From Streptomyces pseudovenezuelae (GTDB taxonomy: Bacteria > Actinomycetota > Actinomycetes > Streptomycetales > Streptomycetaceae): DNA of 64,000 nucleotides. Of the stretch, positions 26,193 through 34,708 are shown piece after piece. A program made the position numbers and the translations under genes. The stretch lies in NCBI RefSeq assembly GCF_029892565.1, contig NZ_JARXVH010000011.1, positions 62,001 through 126,000 of the forward strand, in the 5' to 3' direction. Within the stretch, counting starts at the first letter, position 1. Each line of letters opens with the position of its first letter. Below the pieces are notes generated by a model. That model was not told the origin of the DNA. It did no database searches and saw only the letters and a list, made by a program, of their open reading frames with translations.

Positions 26193-26567
26193 CTAGCCCC
26201 AGAGGGCCTGGGCGACCGAAACCCCGACAAATGCCGCACCGAGGCCCGCCATCACACTGCCTACGACGTTGGCGGCAGCGTAGAGCCCCGCACCGGTCTC
26301 CGTGAGCCTCAGGGTCTCGTACGAGAAGGTCGAGTACGTCGTCAGGGCCCCGCACAGCCCGGTGCCGAGGAGCAGTTGCAGGTGGGCGCTCGCGGCCCCC
26401 GCGGTGACCGCGCCGGTGAGTGTGCCGAGGATCAGGCAGCCGCAGACGTTCACCGCGAAGGTGCCCCAGGGGAAGACCGAGTCGTGCCGGGACCGCACCG
26501 CACGGTCGGTGAGATAGCGCAGCGGCGCGCCGACCACGGCGCCCGCGACGACCAGCAGCCAGTTCAC
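26193..26567 (-). CDS. crcB: Fluoride channel subunit FluC/CrcB (second of pair)
   Basis: A 124-residue, four-helix dual-topology Fluc channel protein exporting fluoride. The pore motifs are present: TFAVNVCGCLILG with the channel Asn, and GLCGALTTYSTFSYE with the phenylalanine box. The GTG start overlaps the stop of the other crcB gene (GTGA). In Gram-positives two such genes typically encode a heterodimer. I found no fluoride riboswitch signature upstream. Confidence 0.92.
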   Translation of the reverse strand: MNWLLVVAGAVVGAPLRYLTDRAVRSRHDSVFPWGTFAVNVCGCLILGTLTGAVTAGAASAHLQLLLGTGLCGALTTYSTFSYETLRLTETGAGLYAAANVVGSVMAGLGAAFVGVSVAQALWG

Positions 26568-27061
26568 AACGACTTCTTACCCTTCGTGTCCGATGTGGAC
26601 GGCTTGCGGCGCCACTTGAGGACGCGGCGGGTCACCGTCGCGGCGAGCCACACCGCCGTGAGCGCCGCGAGCAGGGTCGCGGCGAGGTAGGCCAGCCCCG
26701 TGCGCGGGTGACCGGCGTCGACGAGCTTCTGGATGTCGATGGCGTACGTCGAGAAAGTGGTGAAGCCGCCGAGCACGCCGGTCCCGAAGAACGGGCGGAC
26801 GAATCGGTGGGCGGACCGGATCTCGGTGACGAGCACCATGAACGCGCCCATCACGGCGCAGCCGATGACGTTCGTCCAGAAGGTCGCCCACGGGAATCCG
26901 CCGGATCCGGCGGGCACCCCCAGGGCGAGCCCGTAACGGGCGACGGCGCCGATGGCGCCGCCGAGGGCGACCACCGCGACGATCGGAGTCTGGCCCCGCC
27001 AGTCGGGTCGGCGCGCGGTGGCGGGGCGGGTGCGGAGGCTCTCGGCTTCCGGGGCTGTCAT
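26564..27061 (-). CDS. crcB: Fluoride channel subunit FluC/CrcB (first of pair)
   Basis: A 165-residue Fluc protein with a cytosolic N-terminal tail of about 25 residues and a basic C-terminal tail (VLKWRRKPSTSDTKGKKSL region). The pore motifs FWTNVIGCAVMG and GVLGGFTTFSTYAID are intact. AGGAG lies 10 nt before the ATG. It is first in the two-gene unit; its oppositely charged loops and tails compared with the partner fit a heterodimer. The 169-bp upstream gap contains several GC-rich palindromes but nothing I can name. Confidence 0.92.
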   Translation of the reverse strand: MTAPEAESLRTRPATARRPDWRGQTPIVAVVALGGAIGAVARYGLALGVPAGSGGFPWATFWTNVIGCAVMGAFMVLVTEIRSAHRFVRPFFGTGVLGGFTTFSTYAIDIQKLVDAGHPRTGLAYLAATLLAALTAVWLAATVTRRVLKWRRKPSTSDTKGKKSL

Positions 27062-27230
27062 GGTCGTACGTCTCCTACTCGCCGGGGCCCGGGCACGCGG
27101 GCACCGCTCGTTCGCAAGTAGGGACCGTTGGCGGCAACGCTGCCGCGGTTCGGGTACGGCGGGCCCCACCGCCGCGCCGCGGGACATGCCCGCGACCGGG
27201 CATCAGGTTAACGCCCGGGCGGGACCGGGG

Positions 27231-28193
27231 TCACTTCGGGACCGGCGGCTCGCACACCGCGATGCCGCGCTCCCACAGGCTGCCCAGCACCAGCTGTCCG
27301 GCAGCCTGGCAGACGCTGGTGACCATGCGGAAGCCGGAGCGGCGGCGGGCCAGGTGGTGGACGGTGGCGCCGGTGTCGTCGACCGCGAGGGCACCGATGG
27401 TGCCGGTGGGGCGGAAGGGGGCGCGGACCGCGATGCGCGCGGCGGTGGAACGGACGGCGGGGTTGGCGCGGTGCAGGAGGGCGAGAGGCGGGATGCGCGG
27501 GCCCGCCAGCGATACCCAGATCGGGCCGTCCGGGCCGCCGCGCCAGAGGTTGTCGGGCATGCCCGGGAGGTTCTCGACGAACGGTTCGGCGCGTCCGGCC
27601 TTCGCGCCGGTGAGCCGGTAGCGGGTCAGGCGGCAGGCGCCGGTCTCGGCGACGACCAGGAAGGACTCGTCGGCGCTCAACGCGAGGCCGTTGGCGAACT
27701 GCAGCCCCTCCAGCAGCACCTCGGGGGTCTCGCTGCCCGGCGCGAGGCGCAACAGGCGGCCGGTTCCGGTGTGTTCGACGAGGTCGCCGATCCACTGGTC
27801 GAGGGCGTAGCGCCGGCTGGAGACGGTGAAGCAGACGCTCCCGTCGGACAGCGCGACGACGTTGCTGCAGAACCGCAGCGGCTCCCCCAGCACCGAGTCG
27901 GCGAGGATGCGCACGACACCGTCGGAGAGGTCGACGCGCAGCAGGCCCAGTTCGGCGTCGCACACCAACAGTGCGCCGTCCGGCAGGAGTTCGAGGCCCA
28001 GCGGCCTGCCGCCGGTCTCGGCGAGGACCTCGACGCGGGCCTTCGCGGAGTCCGCCAGGCCGTCGATGCGCAGGATGCGGCCGTCCTCGACGCCCGTGAT
28101 GACACGGCCGCGGGAGTCGGCGACCACGTCCTCGGGGCCCCGGCCGCCGATGTCTACGTAGCGGAGCGGGACGAGTGGCGTGGGTCGGTCCAT
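27231..28193 (-). CDS. SMP-30 / strictosidine-synthase-like beta-propeller protein
   Basis: About 320 residues with six-bladed propeller repeats: GPEDVVADSRGRVITGVEDGRILR, then GRPLGLELLPDGALLVCDAELGLLRVDL and DNLWRGGPDGPIWVSLAG. The order matches the strictosidine synthase/gluconolactonase superfamily, in which bacterial members are metal-dependent lactonases or phosphotriesterases. No signal peptide. It lies 61 bp behind the small HTH gene on the same strand and may be controlled by it. Substrate is unknown. Confidence 0.75.
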   Translation of the reverse strand: MDRPTPLVPLRYVDIGGRGPEDVVADSRGRVITGVEDGRILRIDGLADSAKARVEVLAETGGRPLGLELLPDGALLVCDAELGLLRVDLSDGVVRILADSVLGEPLRFCSNVVALSDGSVCFTVSSRRYALDQWIGDLVEHTGTGRLLRLAPGSETPEVLLEGLQFANGLALSADESFLVVAETGACRLTRYRLTGAKAGRAEPFVENLPGMPDNLWRGGPDGPIWVSLAGPRIPPLALLHRANPAVRSTAARIAVRAPFRPTGTIGALAVDDTGATVHHLARRRSGFRMVTSVCQAAGQLVLGSLWERGIAVCEPPVPK

Positions 28194-28254
28194 GTGCGCC
28201 TGCCCTTCGGGGAGTTCGCCGGCCGGCGCGCGTACGGACTCCGTCAACGCGCCG

Positions 28255-28542
28255 CTACCAGCCCTTCTCAAACATGCGCGCGACCTCGGCGATGCGCATC
28301 TCGTCGCGCCGGTAGTAGGTGCGCCGGCGGATCCTGCGGGTGCGCACCAGGCCGAGGGCCGCGAGGAGGCCGAGGTGGGTGTCGGCGACCGCGCGGGGCA
28401 CGCCGAGCTTCGCGGCGACCGCGTCCGCGGTGACGCCGTCCTCGGCTCGGTCGCCGTGCGGCTGTGGTGGGAAGTGCGCCACCGGGTCCTTCAGCCACTC
28501 CAGGATGCCCAGACGCTGCTCGTTGACCGGAGTCCTCAACAT
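28255..28542 (-). CDS. ArsR-like winged-helix transcriptional regulator
   Basis: A 95-residue protein. It begins LGILEWLKDPVAHFPPQ and carries a short winged helix (VTADAVAAKLGVPRAVADTHLGLLAALGLV, then an Arg-rich wing RTRRIRRRTYYRRDE). The ATG at 28542 has a strong GGAGGAGG. No metal-binding Cys is evident, so it is an HTH of ArsR type without a predicted effector. The propeller protein gene downstream is the likely target. Confidence 0.78.
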   Translation of the reverse strand: MLRTPVNEQRLGILEWLKDPVAHFPPQPHGDRAEDGVTADAVAAKLGVPRAVADTHLGLLAALGLVRTRRIRRRTYYRRDEMRIAEVARMFEKGW

Positions 28543-28692
28543 CTCGTCCTCCTCCCGGACGGACCGCCGCATATCGCGCGTCTTCCCACTCTCCCGCAGA
28601 CCGGGCCGCCGTGTCCGGGACTCGGCGACCCTTGTCCGGGACCGTACGGCCCGAACTGCCCTGAGCCGCCCTCGACGGGCACTGGAAAAGCG

Positions 28693-28732
28693 GGCGGGGG
28701 CCCGGCCGCTCCCCTGCGACCGGGCCCCCGCC
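28693..28732 (-). terminator. Terminator after the galactanase gene
   Basis: A perfect 13-bp inverted repeat (28693-28705 with 28720-28732, 14-nt loop) starting 8 nt beyond the galactanase stop on the minus strand. Confidence 0.82.
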
Positions 28733-28739
28733 TCGTGGT

Positions 28740-30299
28740 TCAGCGGTGGCTGAACCACGCCATCGCCGGGAGCGCCTTGTCGTCGTAACCGAACAGGGCC
28801 TGGTTCTCCCAGCCGTTGCCTGAGGTGGAGTCGGTCGGGTCCCAGCCGTTGCCGGTGACCGCGGTCCAGGTCGCCTCCCAGTAGAAGACGCCGAGGCCGC
28901 GGCCGTTCGGGACCGCCTCCACGATGTTGGCCACCGCGTTCATCCATGCCAACTGGCCCGCCGTGGTGGCCGGGTAGCCCGTGACCAGTTCGCCGGTGGT
29001 GTCGATCTGGTTGGCGAGGGAGTCCTCGTTGTCGAGCCGGAAGGGGTAGGCCGTCTCGGCGATGAACACGGGCTTGGCGTAGCGGGCGGCCACGTCGTCG
29101 AGGGTGGTCTGCGCGGCGGCGAGCGAGCCGTGCCAGTAGCCGTAGTAGGACAGGCCGATCACGTCGTAGGTGATGCCGTACGTCCTGGCGTTGTCGAACC
29201 ACCAGCGCACGGTGGCGTCGTCACCGGCGTTGGCGAGGTGCAGCGCGACCTGTGTGCCCGACGAGACCGCCTTCGCCGCGCTGTAGCCGGAGTTGATCAA
29301 CCCGGCGAGCTGCGACCAGTTGGCGGTGGAGCCGTCGGACCACAGCATGCCGCCGTTGATCTCGTTGCCGACCTGGACCATGTCGGCCGTGGTGCCCCGC
29401 GTCTTGAGGGCGTTGAGCACGTCGTAGGTGTGGTTGTAGACGTCGGTCTTCAACTGGCTGTACGAGTGCGAGGCCCAGGCGGCCGGCTTGGTCTGCTTGC
29501 CGGGGTCGGCCCAGGTGTCCGAGTAGTGGAAGTCGACCAGCAGCTTCATGCCGGCCGCCTTGACGCGCTTGGCGACGGCGAGCACGTGCGCCTTGTCGTT
29601 GTAGCCGTCGGCCGGGTTGACCCACACCTTGAGGCGCGCGTAGTTCATGCCGGCGCTCCTGAGGATGGTGACCGCGTCGCCGGTGGTCCCGGAGCTGGTC
29701 CTGTAGACGCCGCCCTTGGCCTCGCTCTTGGCGAGGGAGGAGATGTCGGAACCCTTGATCGACAGTCCGGTCGAGCCGGACGCGAAGGTCAGGTCGTCAA
29801 CGTTGATCCAGTTGCCCGCGTTCGCGTCGCTGTTGATGCTGATGGTGCACTGGTTGTTCGTCACATTGATCGACGTGACGATCCGGACCCAACTGCTGGT
29901 GGAGACCGGCAGATCGGTGCGCTGGTCCGAACTGCCGCAGTTCTTCAGGGCCAGGTAGGCGGAGTTCTGCCCGCCGCCGGAGCGGACCCAGGCAGTGAGC
30001 GTGTAGCTGCCGTTGGTCAGGCCCGACAGGTACTGGTACGTCTCCACCTTGTAGGCGGCCGACGAGTACTGGGACAGGCGGTAACTCCCGCCGTGGCCGC
30101 CGGACTCGGTGTAGGAGGCGCCGGTGTCGCCGTACTCGGACCAGCCGGTCGGGGCGGCCGCGGCCGCCCCGTCGGACTCGAACCCGCCGTTGGTCAGCGT
30201 GCTCGCCGCCTGTGCGGTCTGGGCGGGCAGGGCGGTGAGGGCGAGCCCGGCCACGAGCGGCAGCAGCAGGGCCCTGAGGGTGCGTCTGGGATGGAACAT
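28740..30299 (-). CDS. Secreted GH53 endo-beta-1,4-galactanase (arabinogalactanase) with N-terminal CBM
   Basis: A 519-residue exoenzyme. A signal peptide (1-31) precedes a jelly-roll carbohydrate-binding module (about 33-173), then a GH53 TIM barrel. The acid/base Glu is in MVQVGNEINGGM and the nucleophile Glu in PVFIAETAYPF. It cleaves type I arabinogalactan or galactan side chains of pectin outside the cell, giving galacto-oligosaccharides for the adjacent GH42 enzyme. It lies 131 bp after the GH42 gene, beyond that gene's terminator, so it may have its own promoter. Confidence 0.93.
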   Translation of the reverse strand: MFHPRRTLRALLLPLVAGLALTALPAQTAQAASTLTNGGFESDGAAAAAPTGWSEYGDTGASYTESGGHGGSYRLSQYSSAAYKVETYQYLSGLTNGSYTLTAWVRSGGGQNSAYLALKNCGSSDQRTDLPVSTSSWVRIVTSINVTNNQCTISINSDANAGNWINVDDLTFASGSTGLSIKGSDISSLAKSEAKGGVYRTSSGTTGDAVTILRSAGMNYARLKVWVNPADGYNDKAHVLAVAKRVKAAGMKLLVDFHYSDTWADPGKQTKPAAWASHSYSQLKTDVYNHTYDVLNALKTRGTTADMVQVGNEINGGMLWSDGSTANWSQLAGLINSGYSAAKAVSSGTQVALHLANAGDDATVRWWFDNARTYGITYDVIGLSYYGYWHGSLAAAQTTLDDVAARYAKPVFIAETAYPFRLDNEDSLANQIDTTGELVTGYPATTAGQLAWMNAVANIVEAVPNGRGLGVFYWEATWTAVTGNGWDPTDSTSGNGWENQALFGYDDKALPAMAWFSHR

Positions 30300-30385
30300 C
30301 GTCGTCCGTCGTCCCTTCGACGTGCATGGGGATGGGGGTGCCCGCGCACCGAGCCCGGTGAGGGGAGGAGCCGGTGCGCGGAAGC

Positions 30386-30423
30386 CCCTCCGCCCGCGGC
30401 TCGCAGCTCGCGCGGGCGGAGGG
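30386..30423 (-). terminator. Terminator after the GH42 beta-galactosidase gene
   Basis: A perfect 13-bp inverted repeat (30386-30398 with 30411-30423, 12-nt loop), beginning 7 nt past the beta-galactosidase stop on the minus strand. It separates that gene from the galactanase gene. Confidence 0.82.
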
Positions 30424-30430
30424 AGTCGGC

Positions 30431-32452
30431 TCAGCCGTCGAGTCGTACGACCCGGACGGCTCCCGCGGGGACCGCGAGGGGGCCCGCGGCGCGTTCACCG
30501 GTCAGCAGCTCGGTGCCGGACGCGTCCAGTGGCACCTTGGCGTCCGACGCGGTGTGGTTGATGGCGAAGAGGAAGCGGCCCGACTCGCCCGTGCGGCGCA
30601 CCACTTCCACGTCCGGGAGCAGGTCGGGGCGCGGGGCAAGGCGTGCGTCCTCCGTCGCCCAGCCGAGCAGCGCGTCCAGGCCCTCGGCGCCGAGGCGGGT
30701 GGAGACGTACCAGGCGGTGCCCTCGCCGAGCCGGTTGCGGGTGACTGCCGGGTGGTCCGCGGCCGGCCCGTCGGCGTAGGTCCACACGGTCTCGGCGCCG
30801 CGCGGAACAACGAACTCGGTCCACACGTCGCCGCTGAGTTCGGAGCCGTCCGGGCCGGTGATCCGCGTCGACTCGCCCTGCAGCAGCGGTGCGAACTCCT
30901 CGACCGTGAGGCCGAGTACGTCCCTGAGCGCGCCCGGGAGGGGGCCCTCGTGGACGGCGTCGTGCTCGTCGACGATGCCGGAGAAGTACGAGACGACGAG
31001 GGTGCCGCCGTTCTCGACGTACTCCTTGAGGTTGTTCCCGGCCGCCTCCGTCATCAGGTACAGCGCGGGCACGACGACAAGGGGATACCTCGACAAGTCG
31101 GCTTCCGGGTGGGCGAAGTCGACGGTGAGGTGCCGGTCGTACAGCGCCGCGTAGAAGGCGTCGGCACGCTCGCGTGCGTCGTGGTCCTCGCTGGGCCGCC
31201 ACTGGAGCTTCTGCGCCCACCAGGAGTGCCAGTCCCACAGGACGGCCACGTCGGCCTCGGTGCGGGTGCCGCGGACCGGGGTCAACGCGTCGACGGCGGC
31301 GCCGAGTTCGACGACCTCGCGCCAGACGCGGGTCTCGGTGCCGCCGTGCGGCAGCATCGCCGAGTGGAACTTCTCGGCGCCTCGCCGGGACTGGCGCCAC
31401 TGGAAGAACATGGCGCCGTCGGAGCCGCGGGCCACGTGGGCGAGGGAGTTGCGGGCCATCTGGCCGGGGGCCTTGGCGGGGTTGCGCGGCTGCCAGTTGA
31501 CGCCCGAGGTGGAGTGTTCCAGCAGGAGCCAGGGGGCGCCGCCGGCGACCGAGCGGGTGAGGTCGGCGGCCATCGCGAGGTTGACGTGGGTGCGGCGGCC
31601 GTCGGTGATCAGGTAGTGGTCGTTGGTGACGATGTCGACCTCGCGGCCCCAGGCCCAGTAGTCGACGGAATCGCACTGGCTGAGGGCGGCCATGAAGTTG
31701 GTCGTCACCGGGATGTCCGGGGAGAGGCGGTGCAGGATGTCCCGCTCCATGACGAAGTTCTCGCGCATGGTGGCGTCGGCGAAGCGCTTGTAGTCCAGGG
31801 CCTGACCGGGGTTGCCGACGGTGGGAGTGGCGCGCGGCGGGTTGATCTGGTCGAAGCCGGCGTAGCGCTGGCCCCAGAAGGCGGTGCCCCAGGCCTCGTT
31901 GAGGGCCTCGACCGTCCCGTACGTCGTCGCCAGCCAGCGGCGGAAGTGGGCGGCGCAGGAGTCGCAGTAGCAGGCCGAGACGGGGACGCCGTACTCGTTG
32001 TGCACGTGCCACATCGCGAGGGCCGGGTGGGCGGCGTAGCGCTCGGCGAGCCGGGTGGTGATGGTTGCGGCGGCGGCGCGGTAGTCGGCGTTGCTGTGGC
32101 AGATGGCGCCGCGCGAGCCGAACTCGAGGCGCACGCCCTCGGGGGTGACCGGCAGCGCCTCGGGGTGGGCGCGGTGGAACCAGGCGGGCGGGGCGACGGT
32201 GGGGCTGCCGAGGTCGACGCGTATGCCGTTGTCGTGCAGCAGGCCGAGCAGGCGGTCCAGCCAGCCGAAGTCGTACTCCCCCGGCGCGGGTTCCAGCAGC
32301 GCCCAGGAGAAGATCCCGACGCTCACCATCGTGACACCGGCCTGCCGCATCAGCCGGACGTCCTCCGCCCAGAGCTGCTCCGGCCACTGCTCGGGGTTGT
32401 AGTCCCCGCCGAAGGCGAGCCTGGTGAGGCCCTTGGGGGTGGTCTCCGGCAT
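30431..32452 (-). CDS. GH42 beta-galactosidase
   Basis: A 673-residue intracellular enzyme hydrolysing terminal beta-galactosides. The GH42 TIM barrel has the acid/base Glu in MWHVHNEYG and the nucleophile Glu in WLLLEHSTSGVNW. The Cys cluster CYCDSC is the structural zinc site of this family. The trimerisation and C-terminal beta domains follow. No signal peptide. GGAGAG precedes the ATG at 32452. It is divergent from the LacI regulator, with candidate operators between them, and forms a galactan pathway with the GH53 galactanase. Confidence 0.93.
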   Translation of the reverse strand: MPETTPKGLTRLAFGGDYNPEQWPEQLWAEDVRLMRQAGVTMVSVGIFSWALLEPAPGEYDFGWLDRLLGLLHDNGIRVDLGSPTVAPPAWFHRAHPEALPVTPEGVRLEFGSRGAICHSNADYRAAAATITTRLAERYAAHPALAMWHVHNEYGVPVSACYCDSCAAHFRRWLATTYGTVEALNEAWGTAFWGQRYAGFDQINPPRATPTVGNPGQALDYKRFADATMRENFVMERDILHRLSPDIPVTTNFMAALSQCDSVDYWAWGREVDIVTNDHYLITDGRRTHVNLAMAADLTRSVAGGAPWLLLEHSTSGVNWQPRNPAKAPGQMARNSLAHVARGSDGAMFFQWRQSRRGAEKFHSAMLPHGGTETRVWREVVELGAAVDALTPVRGTRTEADVAVLWDWHSWWAQKLQWRPSEDHDARERADAFYAALYDRHLTVDFAHPEADLSRYPLVVVPALYLMTEAAGNNLKEYVENGGTLVVSYFSGIVDEHDAVHEGPLPGALRDVLGLTVEEFAPLLQGESTRITGPDGSELSGDVWTEFVVPRGAETVWTYADGPAADHPAVTRNRLGEGTAWYVSTRLGAEGLDALLGWATEDARLAPRPDLLPDVEVVRRTGESGRFLFAINHTASDAKVPLDASGTELLTGERAAGPLAVPAGAVRVVRLDG

Positions 32453-32478
32453 GGGTCTCTCCCGATAGGTCAAAGATT

Positions 32479-32492
32479 TGGGAACGTGCACA
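32479..32492. promoter_or_regulatory. Candidate LacI-family operator, galactosidase-proximal
   Basis: TGGGAACGTGCACA, 27 bp before the beta-galactosidase start. The left half resembles the TGGGAGCG half-site of Streptomyces LacI-type operators such as CebR. A related site lies at 32568-32581. Confidence 0.45.
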
Positions 32493-32567
32493 CAGAGCGG
32501 CACCAGTGCGAGCACACAATAACCGCACCACATCGACCACTGGCAAGGGTCAGTGACGGTTTGATTC

Positions 32568-32581
32568 TGTGAACGCTCCCA
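32568..32581. promoter_or_regulatory. Candidate LacI-family operator, regulator-proximal
   Basis: TGTGAACGCTCCCA matches the palindrome TGGGAGCGCTCCCA at 12 of 14 positions, with the central CG typical of LacI sites. It lies in the divergent promoter region, 90 bp before the LacI gene. Confidence 0.55.
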
Positions 32582-32657
32582 GAGACTGGGCGCCCCCTCG
32601 GCCGATCCAACGGTTCCGGCATCTCGATCCGCGCTGCGGGGCCGTAAAGTCATGACC

Positions 32658-33683
32658 ATGAGCAACACGGGGGGCCGACGCAGACCGCCGACGATCCATG
32701 ACGTGGCCCGCGAGGCGGGGGTCTCGCGCGGGACCGTGTCACGGGTGCTCAACGGCGGGCACTACGTCAGCCCGGCCGCCCAGGAGGCGGTCAACGCCGC
32801 GATCCGCAGGACCGGGTACGTCGTGAACCGGCACGCGCGGTCGCTGATCACCGGGCGTTCGGACTCGGTGGGCTTTCTGCTGACGGAGCCTCAGGAGCGG
32901 TTCTTCGAGGACCCGAACTTCAACGTCCTGCTGCGCGGCTGCACCCAGGCACTGGCCGCGCACGACATCCCGCTGCTGCTGATGCTGGCGGGCACCGAGG
33001 ACGAGCGGCGGCGCATCACGCGGTACATCACGGCGGGCCATGTCGACGGGGTGCTGCTGGTCTCCAGCCACTTCGGGGACCCGGTCGCCGAGGAACTGCG
33101 CGAGGCGGGCGTCCCGTTGGTCGCCTGCGGGAAGCCGATCGGGCTCGGCTCGAAGGTGAGTTACGTGGCCGCCGACGACCGGGACGGCGCGCGGGACATG
33201 GTGCGGCACCTGCTGTCCCTGGGCCGGCGCCGGGTGGGCGTGGTCACCGGGCCGCTCGACACCCCCGGCGGTGTGGAGCGCCTCGCCGGCTACAAGGAGG
33301 TGCTCGCCGAGGCGGGCATCGAGATCGACGAACAGCTCGTCGTGTCCGGGGACTACAGCCGGGCCAGCGGCGAGGCGGGCGCCGAGCGGCTGCTCGCGCA
33401 GGCCCCGGACCTGGACGCCGTCTTCGTCGCGTCCGACCTGATGGCCCAGGGCGTCCTCACGGCACTGGAGCACGCGGGCCGGCGCGTCCCGCAGGACGTC
33501 GCGGTCGGCGGCTTCGACGACTCCCCCGCCGCGGTGGCCGCCCGCCCCGAACTCACCACCATCCGCCAGCCCTGGGACCGCATCAGCGCCGAGATGGTCC
33601 GGGTGCTGCTGGCCCAGATCGGCGGCGAGGACCCCGCGGCGGTGATCCTCCCGACGGAGCTGGTGCGGCGCGAGTCGACCTGA
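32658..33683 (+). CDS. LacI-family transcriptional regulator of galactan/galactoside use
   Basis: About 341 residues. The N-terminal HTH (TIHDVAREAGVSRGTVSRVLNG) and hinge precede a periplasmic-binding-like effector domain (about 65-340). TAAAGT sits 7 nt before the ATG at 32658, which suggests a leaderless start there; an in-frame ATG lies at 32652. It is divergent from the GH42 gene, so it probably represses galactosidase and galactanase genes and responds to galactose or galacto-oligosaccharide. Confidence 0.87.
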   Translation: MSNTGGRRRPPTIHDVAREAGVSRGTVSRVLNGGHYVSPAAQEAVNAAIRRTGYVVNRHARSLITGRSDSVGFLLTEPQERFFEDPNFNVLLRGCTQALAAHDIPLLLMLAGTEDERRRITRYITAGHVDGVLLVSSHFGDPVAEELREAGVPLVACGKPIGLGSKVSYVAADDRDGARDMVRHLLSLGRRRVGVVTGPLDTPGGVERLAGYKEVLAEAGIEIDEQLVVSGDYSRASGEAGAERLLAQAPDLDAVFVASDLMAQGVLTALEHAGRRVPQDVAVGGFDDSPAAVAARPELTTIRQPWDRISAEMVRVLLAQIGGEDPAAVILPTELVRREST

Positions 33684-33827
33684 CGGACGTACCGCGGCCG
33701 TACGGGGAGCAGCGCGCCGGCGCCCCGCGGCAACCGGTCAGTTTCCGAGAAGCCAGCGACCCCTCCCCCGCCCTAACGTGAAACCACCGACGAAAACCGT
33801 CGGACCATCCACGCGGAGGAGAACGCC

Positions 33828-34178
33828 ATGACTGCCGGTGTGCAGACGATCATCTACCCCGTCAAGGACATCGCCCGGGCGAAGGCCCTGTTCAGCGCCC
33901 TGCTCGAAGTGGAGCCGTACGCCGACGAGCCGTACTACGTCGGCTTCAAGGCCGCCGGGCAGGACATCGGGCTCGACCCCAGCGGTCACGCGAAGGGCAT
34001 GACCGGGCCGGTGCCGTACTGGCACGTCTCCGACATCCGGGGGCGGCTCGCGGCGCTCGTGGAGACGGGCGCCGAGGTGCTGCAGGACGCCCAGGACGTG
34101 GGCAACGGCCGGCTGATCGCCTTCGTGAAGGACGCGGACGGCAACCTTGTCGGACTGCTCCAGGACCCGGCCGCCTGA
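33828..34178 (+). CDS. VOC-superfamily (glyoxalase/bleomycin-resistance-like) protein
   Basis: A 116-residue protein with the paired beta-alpha-beta-beta-beta motif: IIYPVKDIARAKALFSALL and later YWHVSDIRGRLAALVETGAEVL with the terminal FVKDADGNLVGLLQDP. The final Glu-type metal ligand position reads Gly-Leu, so a metal-dependent activity is doubtful. GGAGGAG precedes the ATG. It lies 82 bp before a MarR gene on the same strand. Confidence 0.75.
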   Translation: MTAGVQTIIYPVKDIARAKALFSALLEVEPYADEPYYVGFKAAGQDIGLDPSGHAKGMTGPVPYWHVSDIRGRLAALVETGAEVLQDAQDVGNGRLIAFVKDADGNLVGLLQDPAA

Positions 34179-34215
34179 GGTTCGAAAAAGGGCCGACGCT
34201 GCATGCACCCGCACT

Positions 34216-34232
34216 AGTTGCACACTCAACGA
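34216..34232. promoter_or_regulatory. Candidate MarR operator
   Basis: An inverted repeat AGTTG-N6-CAACG with near-symmetric flanks lies 29 bp before the MarR start, just upstream of a TACCGT -10-like box (34249-34254). Position and size fit an autoregulatory MarR site. Confidence 0.4.
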
Positions 34233-34260
34233 ATGGCCGATTCGGTGTTACCGTGCGGGT

Positions 34261-34668
34261 ATGGCAGCGAACACCGTCGACGCCCGGCTCGAAGAGAGAT
34301 GGCGGGACATCCTGTCCGTGCACGCCCGCACGATGTGCGAGATCGACCGGGTCCTGCACCCGCACGGCTTGGGCGCGAGCGACTTCGAAGTGCTCGACAT
34401 CCTCGCGTCCGAGGCCCCCCGCGAGGGCGACCAGTGCCGGGTGCAGAACCTCGTCGGCCGGGTCCATCTCAGCCAGAGCGCGCTGTCCCGACTCATCGGC
34501 CGGCTGGAGAAGGACGGCCTGGTGGAGCGTTCCGTCTGCGTCGAGGACCGGCGCGGGGTGTTCGTCACCCTGACCGGCAAGGGGCGCGACCTGCACGCAC
34601 AGGTGCTGCCGATCCAACGGGACGCGCTGGCCCGCATGTTGGACGACGGGTCCGCGGCGCTGGACTGA
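34261..34668 (+). CDS. MarR-family transcriptional regulator
   Basis: A 135-residue winged-helix protein: VLHPHGLGASDFEVLDILA, recognition helix LSQSALSRLIGRLEKDGLV and wing RSVCVEDRRGVFVTLTGKG. Two Cys (near residues 22 and 59) could be redox sensors, but this is speculative. TACCGT lies 6 nt before the ATG and there is no ribosome site, so the transcript is probably leaderless. It follows the VOC gene. Confidence 0.83.
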   Translation: MAANTVDARLEERWRDILSVHARTMCEIDRVLHPHGLGASDFEVLDILASEAPREGDQCRVQNLVGRVHLSQSALSRLIGRLEKDGLVERSVCVEDRRGVFVTLTGKGRDLHAQVLPIQRDALARMLDDGSAALD

Positions 34669-34708
34669 ATCCGGGCGGACCGACCCGCGTTCCCCGGGCG
34701 GCGTCCGC

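Noticed and set aside
27062..27230. Possible fluoride riboswitch before the crcB pair
   Set aside because: No match to the conserved fluoride-aptamer core could be found on the minus strand.
30374..32572. A 732-codon open frame on the plus strand across the GH42 gene
   Set aside because: Antisense shadow of the beta-galactosidase; composition is Gly/Val/Arg-rich with no motif and no ribosome site.
33684..33827. Possible terminator after the LacI gene around CGTACCGCGGCCGTACG
   Set aside because: Arms are only 4-5 bp with imperfect pairing, much weaker than the other stem-loops in the window.
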